NCBI RefSeq assembly: GCF_030811595.1
Contig: NZ_JAUSRB010000002.1
Coordinates: forward strand, 2,542,001-2,606,000
From: Streptosporangium brasiliense
GTDB lineage: Bacteria; Actinomycetota; Actinomycetes; Streptosporangiales; Streptosporangiaceae
Direction of reading: 5' to 3'
Length of the DNA stretch: 64,000 bases
The number at the start of each line of letters is the position of its first letter. Positions within the stretch are counted from its first letter, which is position 1. The notes beneath the pieces were generated by a model that saw only the letters and a list, made by a program, of their open reading frames with translations, ran no database searches and was not told the origin of the DNA. Positions 33,304-43,417 of this stretch are shown piece after piece. The translations under genes and the position numbers were made by a program.

Positions 33304-36300
33304 TCACTCACCGGGTTCGCGGGGGAGGAGGGAGGCCAACTCGGGTGACCCGTAGGTCAGGAAGACAAGGTCGCTGTCGCTGCTGGTGTCCCAGATGTCG
33401 CGGTCGAATGTCACGGGGATTGAGGCCGTGGGTGGCTGACCCAAGTAGCACTCGATGGATATCGCGCCGTCGAAACGTCTGAAGGACACACGGGCGTCGT
33501 CACGCGGAAGGAAGAGGTTGTAGATACCGGGACGTCCGTCGTCTGGGGTCAGCCAGCGGCCTGAGAGAAGGTTGTCCGTGAGTTTGGTGGCAAGGACTGG
33601 CGGAGTAATGTCTCCTACCAGGTTCGGTGGAGTCTTGATGCTGATGCCGTCGTCAGGGGCGCCGAGGTCGTCGGTGTTAACGGGTTGGTTGTTGATGTCG
33701 TCGATTTGGGTTCGGATGTTGGCGATCTCGCTGGCGATGACTTCGTCGCTGAGGTGTGCGGCGAGGACAAGGTCTTCGATGACCTTCTCGACAGTGCCAA
33801 GGACAGGTGCAGCGCCGCCGACTATGTTGGTGAAGTCGTCATAGTCCTCCTTGATGCCTTTGTAGACCTGCTCCTCGACAGTGTCTTGGTAAAAGTAGTT
33901 GCTGATCTGGAGATGCCTGTAGGTAGCGCCGATGCGGTCGATGCGACCGATGCGCTGCTCGACGCGCATCAGATTCCAGGGCATGTCGTAGTTGATGAGG
34001 CGGCCCGATGTCTGCAGGTTGAGGCCCTCGCTCATTGAGTCGGTACCGATCAAGACCTCGATGCTGCCGTTGCGGAACCGGTTCTTGATCTCGGCCTTGG
34101 TAACCGAGCTCCACTTCTCTGCGACCGGATCGTAAATCTCGCCGCCGCGGCCGGAGTAGCAGCCAAGCTTGTTGTAGCCAGCGGCCAGGAGGCGCTCGCG
34201 GACGTAGTCCATGGTGTCGGCGTACTGAGTGAAGACCACCGCGGAGTCATACGTCTTGAACGACTCGGCCAGATCCTCGACGAGCTGTTTGGCCTTCGTG
34301 TCCTCACCGGTGATATCGCCGAGGTCGTTGAGGAAAGAGCGGAGCTCACCGATCTCCTTCTTGAGGCGGTCGGCGCGGACGTCGAAGACCTCGGGGTCGA
34401 AGAGAGAACTCTCCAGGTCGGCGCCATCGTCATCCGTGAGGAGGTCGGCCAGGCTCTTGCCCTGCTCGAGTACGTCGAGGCGGCGCTGGAGGGACTGCTT
34501 GATCGCTTCGAAGGAGGAAGTCAGTCGGCGCCGGTAGACGGTCATAATGAAGCCGAGAGCCCTGGTGGCCCTGTCGGACTTGTAGGCGTTGTAGTGACGG
34601 CGGATGTACTCCTCGATACGGTCGTACAGCCTCCGCTCGTTCGGAGCCAGGGGGATGAACTCGTCGGTGACATGTCGGTACGGGATGACGACCGAGGCAG
34701 GGATGACGCCGGCCGCCTGGTAGGCCCGCATGGTCTTGCGGGTGTTGCGGAAGACTCGATCGCGCATCGGGGTGTGGCGACGAGCCCACTTATCCATCCA
34801 CTCGGAAGTGGCATTGGGGAACTGCGCCCTGAGGTCAGGCGAGGGTGGGTTGCTGGCCATCCCGATCACCGTCAACGCGTCGGCCCATCCGAGCGCATCG
34901 TTGACCTGCTGCTCCAGCTCGTAGTCATGTTCAGCGAGCGGGTCGGAGAAGTAATCCTCCAGCATGTCGCAAATGAGTTTCCAGCCGCGCCCCTCGGGCG
35001 GGTCGCCGAGGTAGGTGAAGTACTGGGTAAAGAAGAACGCCTGCTCACCCCATTTGCCAGGCAGCCGGAGGAGCTCGATGAGGTCCCAGGCCTCGTGGGG
35101 GTGCATCTGCATCGGGGTCGCAGAAGCGAGGTAGAGCGCACGCCATAGGCCGCGCTTTTTCATCTCCTGGAGTAGCGCGAGCAGGGAGTTGGGAGTGTCG
35201 GTCGCCTTGGAGCCGCGGCGGCGGGCGTGGTGGGCCTCATCGACGAGAACGACATCCCATGGTCCGGCATCGAGGATCTCGGTACGGCGAGTGCGGCGGC
35301 GAGCGAGGTGAGAGGAGGCAAGCACAATCGGAAAGGCCGACCACGGGTTGGCCTTCGGGTCAGCTTCGAGAGGCTGGTCGAATCGGTCGACAAAGTTGCC
35401 CTTGTCGTAGCGGGCAACGTCGAGGTTCATCTTCTCGTGGAGTTCTTCCTGCCACTGTTTCATCACCGAGGCCGGCACTAGAAGCAAGGCCTTTCTTGCC
35501 TGGCCGGAGGTGAAGAGCTCGCGTAGCACCATGCCTGCCTCGATGGTCTTGCCGAGACCGACCTCGTCGGCGAAGAGATAACCCCGCGGGTACGTCGACA
35601 CCACCCGGTGGATCAGCTCGGCCTGATGCGGCAGCGGCTGAGCCCACGCTGTACCCACGCCAGTCCATGCGAACGCCTTCGGCGCATCCCGGAGAACGAC
35701 CAGCTCGTCCCAGGCCGCCTGGATATCGACGTCCACCTCGACAGGCGGTGTCTTGTGATCGGCCCCCTTGGGCCTCGGCTGCGGCACGAGAGTGTCGGGG
35801 GGAAACGGCGGAGCGTCAGGAGCGTGCTCTATCAGGTGTTCTCGGACGGCGGTGGGCAGATCGATGACCGCCCACCCCTTGTCGGGGTGGCCGCGCCAGT
35901 GCTGATCGAAGGCTCGTTCCTTGGGCTTGCCGTAGTCCTCCCAGGACTCGGTACGCCAGGAGCGGTAGGCGTCGAAGGTCTCGTGGTTCTTCACCCATGC
36001 GGTGACCGAGGCATTGTTGGAGCCGCTGAATGCGACCTTGTGGCCGTAACGGTCTGTGAAGATGCCGTACTTGGTATGGAAGTAGCGGCCCGACTCCTTA
36101 TGGGTAAGCAGGTGGCCATGCTTGTCGACCGGGATGCCGACTCGGATGTGAAGCTGGTTGTTGGCGACCATCCAGGCCAGCACGCTGAGATGCTCGCTCT
36201 GCACGATCTTCGTGCCCTCCAGGCCAGGATCAGCCAGTAGACGCTCGGCGACCACATCGTTGAGTGGAGTGCCGGAGAGCACTGCGTCGAGGTCCTTCTT

Positions 36301-36615
36301 ACCGAGCTGGGCGCCGACGATGAGTCTCATCACGCCGCCACGGGCGATGAAGTACGCCGTGCCTTGTGCGGCAAACTGCAGCTCTGCCCCGGACCAGTAG
36401 CCGACCGCTCGGTCGTAGGCAACAGCTCGGGAAAGCAACGGCTCGTAGAACGTCTCGAACGGTGCGTCGTTGGGCGAGTACATCGCCTTAAGCGTCACGT
36501 TGCGGAACGAGTCCTCGGCCGTGGCTGGATCGTGCTCGAAGAGACCACCCTGTGCCGGTGCCGTTGGCTTGGCAGCTGCACCGGGAAACAGGGCGTCGTG
36601 CTCAGCCAATCTCAC
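33304..36615 (-). CDS. SNF2-family helicase with N-terminal PLD-like domain (Hma-type)
   Basis: 1103 residues. Residues 40-230 contain a phospholipase-D-like domain: FHTKYGIFTDRYGHKVAFSG with His-x-Lys...Asp and GSNNAS. From about residue 330 an SNF2 ATPase follows: LFADEVGLGKTIEAGM (Walker A), VVLVDEAHHARR (DExH). The second RecA domain has VLIGTDSMSEGLNLQ and RVEQRIGRIDRIGA. It is the last gene of a four-gene operon and overlaps the stop of the DUF1156 gene by 4 bp. Role: ATP-driven DNA translocation with a nuclease-like module, in phage defence by analogy to helicase-methylase-ATPase loci. Confidence 0.85.
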   Translation of the reverse strand: MRLAEHDALFPGAAAKPTAPAQGGLFEHDPATAEDSFRNVTLKAMYSPNDAPFETFYEPLLSRAVAYDRAVGYWSGAELQFAAQGTAYFIARGGVMRLIVGAQLGKKDLDAVLSGTPLNDVVAERLLADPGLEGTKIVQSEHLSVLAWMVANNQLHIRVGIPVDKHGHLLTHKESGRYFHTKYGIFTDRYGHKVAFSGSNNASVTAWVKNHETFDAYRSWRTESWEDYGKPKERAFDQHWRGHPDKGWAVIDLPTAVREHLIEHAPDAPPFPPDTLVPQPRPKGADHKTPPVEVDVDIQAAWDELVVLRDAPKAFAWTGVGTAWAQPLPHQAELIHRVVSTYPRGYLFADEVGLGKTIEAGMVLRELFTSGQARKALLLVPASVMKQWQEELHEKMNLDVARYDKGNFVDRFDQPLEADPKANPWSAFPIVLASSHLARRRTRRTEILDAGPWDVVLVDEAHHARRRGSKATDTPNSLLALLQEMKKRGLWRALYLASATPMQMHPHEAWDLIELLRLPGKWGEQAFFFTQYFTYLGDPPEGRGWKLICDMLEDYFSDPLAEHDYELEQQVNDALGWADALTVIGMASNPPSPDLRAQFPNATSEWMDKWARRHTPMRDRVFRNTRKTMRAYQAAGVIPASVVIPYRHVTDEFIPLAPNERRLYDRIEEYIRRHYNAYKSDRATRALGFIMTVYRRRLTSSFEAIKQSLQRRLDVLEQGKSLADLLTDDDGADLESSLFDPEVFDVRADRLKKEIGELRSFLNDLGDITGEDTKAKQLVEDLAESFKTYDSAVVFTQYADTMDYVRERLLAAGYNKLGCYSGRGGEIYDPVAEKWSSVTKAEIKNRFRNGSIEVLIGTDSMSEGLNLQTSGRLINYDMPWNLMRVEQRIGRIDRIGATYRHLQISNYFYQDTVEEQVYKGIKEDYDDFTNIVGGAAPVLGTVEKVIEDLVLAAHLSDEVIASEIANIRTQIDDINNQPVNTDDLGAPDDGISIKTPPNLVGDITPPVLATKLTDNLLSGRWLTPDDGRPGIYNLFLPRDDARVSFRRFDGAISIECYLGQPPTASIPVTFDRDIWDTSSDSDLVFLTYGSPELASLLPREPGE

Positions 36616-39533
36616 TCCATTTCGAAGAGCGTGTCGGGCTTGCCGTCATCCTGCATGGCTAGTTCGGTGGCCTCGGGCAGGGTCACGTCAGGGAAATAGA
36701 GCGTGCACATCGTGTCGAGACGACCCGCCTCGGGCACCGCCCACGCGCCCTTGACCTTCGTGCGGGGAATCGCGTTGACAAGGCCCTGCAGTACGGCGTT
36801 GAACCCTGCGTCGCTGGTGTAGCCGTGCTTGTCGAGAAACCTCTTGGCCGCTGGCCAGTCGTCGTGTTCAGCGATGTAGAGGGCCGTGTCGACCGCGTCG
36901 ATGACGTTCGCGAAGGACTCTGCGTCTGGACGTACTCCTGGAAGATCGCTCTCGGCACCGCGCCGCACTCGCTCGCTGGGTGTCAGGAGCTTGACTGTGC
37001 CAGATCCCTTTTTGAGAATCTTCGCGCGCTCAAGCTTGTCCACATCAAGACCACCCACCGCGAGGGCAAGCAGGCGGGCTGTGTCGTACGGGAACTCCCT
37101 GGCCGCGAAGGTGTCCCAAGCGAGGAGGACGAAGTCGGTCAGCGTGTCGGACTTCGCGCCTTGTCCAATCAATCTCGCCCGGCGAAGGTCGACGATCTCT
37201 TCTCGAGCCAGGGACAGGGCATCCTCGGGCCGAAGAAGTTGGTCGCGCCCGTTCTCGTCCGGTGTCGAGGAGTACACGGGCCAGCGACGCGAGATGACAG
37301 ATAGCGTTGGCCCATAGGTCGAGAGCAGAAGGTCGACTCCGCCGATGCCGTCGTTCTGAAACCGAAGCACCGCATCGCGAGCTGCGCGCCGAATCTCGGC
37401 CTCGACATCTTCGAGGTAGAGCGGTCCATTGCTCTTATCCTGCTCGCGCTTCCTGCAGGTTAGCATGATGGTGCTATTCGCTGCATTTTTGTTTTTCTGA
37501 TGGGACGATGTCTCCGACTCGGTGTTTACCGGCCAGGATGTCTCAATCGTGAAGCCCGCGTCGATGATGGCGGTGCCCAGCGCATCCCACGCCTCGGCCT
37601 TCTTGTGCGTGAACATCACGGTCATGACGCCGTCCTCTCGCAGAACACGACTACACTCCGCAAAGATTCCGGTCATCTTCGCTGTGTAGTCGGCATCCGC
37701 GAGTTGCTTCTTCCGTCGCCCGAACGCGGCGAAACGTGCGAAATTAGCGATCGCCTCGTTCTCCTTGTCGGTCGCCGTGTCGGCGAAGAAGTTTGCGTAA
37801 AGGCGGCCAAGCGTTGCTTTCTCCCAGACGTAGAAGAAGTCAGACAACTCTGCATACATGACGTTGTCGTAATACGGCGGATCCATACACAGGTGAGAAA
37901 CACTCCCTGACGCCAGCGCGCTGAGGTTGGCTGCAGTCCCCTGAGTCACCATGACCGGCGTTTGGGCTTTAGGCTCAGCCAAAGAATCTGGCGACACATG
38001 TCCGACCAGCGTAACCAGCTGATCGTACGCGTCGAGGACCTGATTTAGTGCGAAAGAGGGAAGTTCCTGTGAACCTTGGAACTCGGCGAAGGTCCATCTG
38101 AACGTGAAATTGTGTTTCTCGAAGACACTCCGTGTCTTCTGCCTACCCACATCCCACGTTGTTAGTCGAGCATTGTAGTTTAGCGCCTTGGCCTGGATCA
38201 TCCCGAGCACCGTCAGAAGCGCACGCGCCTTCTCCTGCCCAAGGTCCTCTTCTACTTCAGTCAGGAGATGCTGGAGTTCTTCTGCGAAGATGGCATGGAC
38301 AACCAGCTGGCGGTCCGTGAACATTTCTGCCCACTTGGTGATCCCGTACATACGGTGACCGCGGTCGTAGTTCGAGATCTCGGTGATCTCCTCTGTCGGG
38401 AGACAGCCGGACACCTCCCAGCTAACCCGATGTTTTGCGAGGTAGCCACTGGCGCGCTCGAGGCATGCCGCATCCTCGCTGCTTGGCGCCCGATATCCTT
38501 TGGTGCGGTCAATCTTGCGGTAGTAAACCGCGTAGAGAACCTGCTCGAACCGACCGGACTGGGCCTCGGCCTTGATGTAAGCGTCATCAATCGCAAGGTC
38601 GTCATAAGGGCTGCGGGCGGTGCCGCCAGTCATCAGCCCGACAGAGGGGACGAAGTCGATCTCGTCGCCCCGAACGATCTCGAAGGTGGGCTCGCTCAGA
38701 AGGTTGCCGTCTTGGTCGTGCACGACAATTCGCACGGCTGTCTCGCGGCCCTTGGCCTTATCCAGCCACTGATCAGTGATGAGCGGTACGAGTCCGCCCG
38801 TACGTGGGCAGCGGATGGCGTTCGCCCAGATATAGGTAAGGTACTTCTCGCCCTTTTCGTAAACGAATAACTTGCCAAGCCTTTCTTCCACCCTGCTACG
38901 CCAACGGTGCCCGTACTTTTTGAGCTCAGGCGTCAGCTCGTGGCCGAAGCGGACGGGGATCTCGACCCCGGCCTTTAGAACGGCGGCGGCTACCGCGTTA
39001 AGATCATTCGCCGCGGTAGGAAGACCGAACCGAGCTGAGACGAAAGGGATGGATCCGCCTCCTGCTGTTGGGTCCGCCACCAACGGCAGGCAGCCACCCC
39101 AGGTGTGACGCAATACTTCGTGGAGAAGTGCCATGTCGCCAGCGCCCGGTAGGTTCTTGAAGGCTGGACGGTACCCGTATGCGGCTGCACCCAGCGTCTC
39201 CCCTCGCTCGGTGGCGGCGGCAATCCGCCGGCGTGCGGCAATGGGATCACCCCAGATCCCAACTAACTTCAGGACCCAGAGTTTGTAGGCTGCCGGGTTC
39301 GACAATTCGGGATGATCGGGAAAGACGTCGCCCAGCTCTGGGGTCCATGCAGGGAGCAGGCCTGCTAACACGACTGTGGCCGACGCCACCAGCGGACGGC
39401 GAGCCCACCACACGTGAAGTGCCTTTAGTTTCGGAAACTGGCCCGGGATGGGGGCCGCTTCGCGGCGGGACTCGATGCCGAGCTCAGCGACGGGGAGCCA
39501 GTCCTCAATGAGGACACGCGGTTTGGTGCTCAT
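36612..39533 (-). CDS. DUF1156 domain DNA methyltransferase-like protein
   Basis: 973 residues. The N-terminus (LIEDWLPVAELGIESRREAA, HVWWARRPLVASATVVLAGL) is the DUF1156 signature. LCMDPPYYDNVMYAELSDFF near residue 548 is a DPPY catalytic motif of N6-adenine/N4-cytosine methyltransferases, and VMTVMFTHKKAEAWD follows. It lies 12 bp behind the DUF3780 gene. In these operons the methyltransferase is expected to mark self DNA; target sequence unknown. Confidence 0.87.
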   Translation of the reverse strand: MSTKPRVLIEDWLPVAELGIESRREAAPIPGQFPKLKALHVWWARRPLVASATVVLAGLLPAWTPELGDVFPDHPELSNPAAYKLWVLKLVGIWGDPIAARRRIAAATERGETLGAAAYGYRPAFKNLPGAGDMALLHEVLRHTWGGCLPLVADPTAGGGSIPFVSARFGLPTAANDLNAVAAAVLKAGVEIPVRFGHELTPELKKYGHRWRSRVEERLGKLFVYEKGEKYLTYIWANAIRCPRTGGLVPLITDQWLDKAKGRETAVRIVVHDQDGNLLSEPTFEIVRGDEIDFVPSVGLMTGGTARSPYDDLAIDDAYIKAEAQSGRFEQVLYAVYYRKIDRTKGYRAPSSEDAACLERASGYLAKHRVSWEVSGCLPTEEITEISNYDRGHRMYGITKWAEMFTDRQLVVHAIFAEELQHLLTEVEEDLGQEKARALLTVLGMIQAKALNYNARLTTWDVGRQKTRSVFEKHNFTFRWTFAEFQGSQELPSFALNQVLDAYDQLVTLVGHVSPDSLAEPKAQTPVMVTQGTAANLSALASGSVSHLCMDPPYYDNVMYAELSDFFYVWEKATLGRLYANFFADTATDKENEAIANFARFAAFGRRKKQLADADYTAKMTGIFAECSRVLREDGVMTVMFTHKKAEAWDALGTAIIDAGFTIETSWPVNTESETSSHQKNKNAANSTIMLTCRKREQDKSNGPLYLEDVEAEIRRAARDAVLRFQNDGIGGVDLLLSTYGPTLSVISRRWPVYSSTPDENGRDQLLRPEDALSLAREEIVDLRRARLIGQGAKSDTLTDFVLLAWDTFAAREFPYDTARLLALAVGGLDVDKLERAKILKKGSGTVKLLTPSERVRRGAESDLPGVRPDAESFANVIDAVDTALYIAEHDDWPAAKRFLDKHGYTSDAGFNAVLQGLVNAIPRTKVKGAWAVPEAGRLDTMCTLYFPDVTLPEATELAMQDDGKPDTLFEME

Positions 39534-39545
39534 GAGGTGGCTCTT

Positions 39546-40025
39546 TCAGTCGTCGGAGAGGAGGGTGCGGAGGGCCTTACGGGCGCGATTGGCGTCGATG
39601 CCAATGCACTTGGAATACCAGTAGTAGGTCTCCTCGGTGCTCATGGCATTGATGCCAGCGATGAGTGCGCGGACGCGCTCGTGCTTGGCAATGGGCTGGG
39701 TGGCCATCAGAATCAGGGCCAGACGTACGCCGTCGGATTCGGCGAGCCGAATTGGTGCTTTCCGGGTGAAGGTCAGCACACTGGGTTGGTGGCCCGATCC
39801 CCTTATGGCTGCAAAGAGGGCGTCGACGACGCGGCCCGTCTGCTGAGGAGTGAGGGTGGCGACGGCCGTGGTAAGGACAGAGCCAGCCTCGCCGTACGTC
39901 TCCTCAATAGTGAGGCCATAGGTCTCGCCACGGCCGGGCTGCACAATGAGACGGAAACCACGGACGCCTGTGACGGCAGCGAGCCGTCGGCTCGGGACAG
40001 TCGCCGCTCGCTGGGGGGCGGTCAC
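39546..40025 (-). CDS. DUF3780 family protein
   Basis: 159 residues. GFRLIVQPGRGETYGLTIEE, TLTPQQTGRVVDALFAAIRG and a C-terminal helical YYWYSKCIGIDANRARKALR fit DUF3780, a small component regularly found between DUF499 and DUF1156 genes. Its biochemical role is unknown. It overlaps the DUF499 stop by 4 bp. Confidence 0.8.
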   Translation of the reverse strand: MTAPQRAATVPSRRLAAVTGVRGFRLIVQPGRGETYGLTIEETYGEAGSVLTTAVATLTPQQTGRVVDALFAAIRGSGHQPSVLTFTRKAPIRLAESDGVRLALILMATQPIAKHERVRALIAGINAMSTEETYYWYSKCIGIDANRARKALRTLLSDD

Positions 40026-43000
40026 TTGGTCACCTCTGCAGTCATGGTGGTGTTCTTCATGCCGAGCTTCTTGATGACGTCATGGATCTGCGCGAACTGT
40101 GGGTCGTTGACGTCGAGTGCCGGGTCGAACCGGAAGGTGAGGGTGACGTCGCCGACCACCTTCGTGGCGGCGGTGAGCGCCTTCTTGGCGTGGCCATAGG
40201 CCACCTGGAAGTCGGCACGCTCGGCGGTGCCCTGGAACTGGATGCCGCCTCCGGTGAGACCCTTGTATTCCGCGCGGATGGTGGAGCGGACCGTGATGGT
40301 CTGCTTCTGCAGCATGCCGAGCGAGACGACGGCGAGGTCGATGTCGCTAGTGCCAGACGCAGTATCCGCACTCACCCTCAAAGTGAGAGTCCTGATAGTG
40401 CGGATCGCGTAGTCGGAGACGGCATCAAGCAGGGTCTGCATGGCCGCGCCGCCGGGACCGTTCGCGGTGAAAGTCTTGGAGGTGGCAATGCGAGTGGGGA
40501 CCTCGACGCCGATCTCGTCGGAGGCCTCACGGGGGAGGATATGGAGGGTGTCGAGGCCCTTGTCCTTGATCGCCGAGGGTGAGAGCGCCCGGACGCCAGC
40601 GGCAGGCTCGGTGTCGGTAACGACAAACCAGCTGTACTCGCTGGACTGGACGGCGGTGGCCAACAGGTCGAGCACGTCGGTCTTGGAGGGCTCGCCGCCG
40701 CAGACGGCCTCAAGGCGGGTGCGGACGTCGGCGCCGGTGAGCTGGTCGCTGGTGAGCACCGAGCGAAGGTCAGTCTGGGTGGGTTTACGGACCAGCAGGC
40801 CGCGCTTCTGTGCCTCGGCCATGGTCATGACCTCGGCGTCGGCGCTGAAGGCGATCGACATGCCAGCCTGGTTATTGGCCGTGTAGGCCTTGCCGCTGGC
40901 CGAGTCGTAGTAGACCCAGTGGTCGTGGTTAACGCCGTTGACAATCGCGTCACGCAGCAGGGAGGTATTGCGAACGATGGAAGCCCTGTGGTCGGACCAG
41001 AAGTAGTCGGCGATCGCCGCCGTGCTCGTGGCCTCCTTGTTGGCCCAGGTGCGGTTGCGCAGGAAGGAGGCGGTGAACGGGCTGGTACGGATCTTGTCCT
41101 CGTCGGTCAGCAAGGTGATGACTGCGGAGGTGGCATTCTTCGGGTCGCCCTGGGACTGGGCGGGAAGCTCCCGGTGGCGTAGGTAGCCAGTGGCCTTCTC
41201 GTCGGCCGGGTAGTAGATGTGCTTAAAGCACCGAGTGACAGCGATGCGTGCTTGGAGGCGGGCCTCCTTGTCGTAGGCCTCGACCTTCTTGCGAACCTCC
41301 TCACTGAACTGACCCAGCCGGTGAGTATCGGCGGCGAGGTTATTAGAAGCGATCAGGGCACGTGCACGGTCCTTGAGCACGTGGACCTGCTCGGCGTCGG
41401 CCAGGGCGAAAACCAGGGAGTTTCGGTACTTGCGCGGCGCACCGACCGAGCCGACCTTATCGAGCATCTCTACGATCTGTGCCGGTGGCTGGTCGGCGTG
41501 GGCCGGGTCGACGGTGACGACATCGTGGTCGAGTACGACCACGCGCAGCACATCCTTGTCCGGGATCTCAGCAGGACCTGATGGGAAATGGATCGCGGTG
41601 ACACCGCCGTCGTTGGCGAACGCCTTCTGTATCAGATTGTCGACTTCCGCGGCCACCGCGGTGTTGGCGACGTTTCGCTTCTCGGTCTCGATGATGGCGT
41701 TGACGTTGGGCTCGATGTTGAAGCGCCAGCGAGCACCGTCGTACGACAGGTGCCAGAAGACCTTCTCCGACTCGGTCAGCGCCTTCTCAAAGACGGTGGC
41801 GTCCTCACCTGGACGCAGAGTGCCGACCAGCCAGTCGTTGCGGCCTGCCCCTGCAGTGGACACCATCTCCAGGGAGTGAGTGAATACGGTGCGGGCCACG
41901 CGGGTGGCGTAGGCAGGCTTGCCGGGGAAGACGTCGGCGTCGACGACAGCGGCGTGGGAGGCCTTGGAGGCGAAGTCGCCCTTGGCTACGCTCGCATACT
42001 CGGCGCGGCCGAGGCCGTCGGTGAGGTGGTTGAGGACCGGCTCGTTGGAATAGTCGATGTCGCCGACGTTAATGATCGCCGTGTTGTCGTTGGTGACGTA
42101 GATGTTGGCCACGACCTCAGCCAGGAGCTTCAGGGCGCCGCGGGCGCGCTGGAACTGGGTTATGTTGCCCAGGCGCTTATCGAGGACGCGGACCAGCTCA
42201 GGGTGAAACGGGTAGCTCTTGGTAACCAAATCGCCGTAGGAAGCCGGGTGCTCGGCGCCGCCGGCAAGCTGCTCGGTTTTGGCGAGCTTTTCGTAAAAGT
42301 CTCGGTAAGCGTCCCCGGCTGCCTTGGCGGCGTCCTCGTCGACGGAAGCGAAGATGCGCTTCTTGAGGATTTCGCCGATCTCGTTGTCATCGGCCGGCTT
42401 GATCACCGCGCTCGGCTGCACCGCGCGGGCGAGCACGTCGCCAATCTCCTGGGCGGCCTTGACCGAGGCGGTGTTGGCGGCGTCGGTCTTTTCCTTTTCT
42501 TCACCGGTCAGCTCACTGATCTCGGTGGTCTCCGCGCCGAACGCGTTGGTGGTCGCGGCCAGGGTGATGATGACCGAAACCTTGTTGGTCGGATCGGAGG
42601 CGACTTCGAAGAGGTTGCCGAGGAAGACCGGTATCGCGCCGGCCATGCGGCGTATGTCCTCGCTCCCTGAGGAGGCCACCGCGCGCAGATACTTGGCTAT
42701 CTCGTCGATAATCACAACCGTCGGCTTGCCACGGAAGGCAGCCCTGATCGTGGCGGTGCCCGGAGCGGTGCGTTGGGTGTCGTTCGCCTCCATCGCTGCG
42801 AACGCGTCATCGCCGATCTGGGCAGCCATCTCACCCCACATCGTGTAAGTGCGATGGCCGTTGGTCTCGATACCCGCGGTGGGGTCGAGCGCGTCGCCGA
42901 CCAGGGCCGCGACCTGGACTGGGCCGTCAGGAAGCAGGCTCAGGTCGAGGAACTCAGTGGTGTTGGACGGCCTGGCACCCTTGGCGAGGTGGTAGACGGC

Positions 43001-43417
43001 GGTCAGGCCATGGGTCTTACCGCCACCGAACGAGGTTGTCGGGCGAAGTACGCCGTTCTCCCCCACGACACCCTTCAGTCCGCTCAGGCGGCCGAAAGTC
43101 TTGGTGAGTAGCGTCTTCAGGCCGCTCGTGGGGTAGGTCTGTGCGAAGAATGCTTCTGCGTTGCCGTACACCGGATAGTGCTCCGCGTCGCGGACCACCT
43201 TATCCAGCTGGGCTGCGAAGTGGTTGTCTGCCAACCCGCCTTCGAGGACGTCGTCGCGAGGATGACATACCTCCCGGAGCGGTACCAGATGTGCCACAAG
43301 CTTCCACCCCATCGTTACTAACGCGCTCAAGAAGTCCAGGAGCGTGAGATTTTCTCCAAAGCTCCGATCCTTGACATGACACCAGAGGGTGTTGGGGCGT
43401 GGTAAATCAATGATCAA
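40022..43417 (-). CDS. DUF499 domain ATPase (Hma-type)
   Basis: Up to 1131 residues from TTG 43417; ATG 43312 is an alternative and neither has a clear ribosome binding site. RPTTSFGGGKTHGLT at about 127-140 is a Walker A loop and KPTVVIIDEIAKYLR a Walker B. The protein has the DUF499 layout: N-terminal ATPase, long helical middle, C-terminal region with VRTRLEAVCGG. It is first in the operon DUF499-DUF3780-DUF1156-helicase, known as an anti-phage-associated set (helicase-methylase-ATPase, as I recall). Confidence 0.85.
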   Translation of the reverse strand: MIIDLPRPNTLWCHVKDRSFGENLTLLDFLSALVTMGWKLVAHLVPLREVCHPRDDVLEGGLADNHFAAQLDKVVRDAEHYPVYGNAEAFFAQTYPTSGLKTLLTKTFGRLSGLKGVVGENGVLRPTTSFGGGKTHGLTAVYHLAKGARPSNTTEFLDLSLLPDGPVQVAALVGDALDPTAGIETNGHRTYTMWGEMAAQIGDDAFAAMEANDTQRTAPGTATIRAAFRGKPTVVIIDEIAKYLRAVASSGSEDIRRMAGAIPVFLGNLFEVASDPTNKVSVIITLAATTNAFGAETTEISELTGEEKEKTDAANTASVKAAQEIGDVLARAVQPSAVIKPADDNEIGEILKKRIFASVDEDAAKAAGDAYRDFYEKLAKTEQLAGGAEHPASYGDLVTKSYPFHPELVRVLDKRLGNITQFQRARGALKLLAEVVANIYVTNDNTAIINVGDIDYSNEPVLNHLTDGLGRAEYASVAKGDFASKASHAAVVDADVFPGKPAYATRVARTVFTHSLEMVSTAGAGRNDWLVGTLRPGEDATVFEKALTESEKVFWHLSYDGARWRFNIEPNVNAIIETEKRNVANTAVAAEVDNLIQKAFANDGGVTAIHFPSGPAEIPDKDVLRVVVLDHDVVTVDPAHADQPPAQIVEMLDKVGSVGAPRKYRNSLVFALADAEQVHVLKDRARALIASNNLAADTHRLGQFSEEVRKKVEAYDKEARLQARIAVTRCFKHIYYPADEKATGYLRHRELPAQSQGDPKNATSAVITLLTDEDKIRTSPFTASFLRNRTWANKEATSTAAIADYFWSDHRASIVRNTSLLRDAIVNGVNHDHWVYYDSASGKAYTANNQAGMSIAFSADAEVMTMAEAQKRGLLVRKPTQTDLRSVLTSDQLTGADVRTRLEAVCGGEPSKTDVLDLLATAVQSSEYSWFVVTDTEPAAGVRALSPSAIKDKGLDTLHILPREASDEIGVEVPTRIATSKTFTANGPGGAAMQTLLDAVSDYAIRTIRTLTLRVSADTASGTSDIDLAVVSLGMLQKQTITVRSTIRAEYKGLTGGGIQFQGTAERADFQVAYGHAKKALTAATKVVGDVTLTFRFDPALDVNDPQFAQIHDVIKKLGMKNTTMTAEVTK

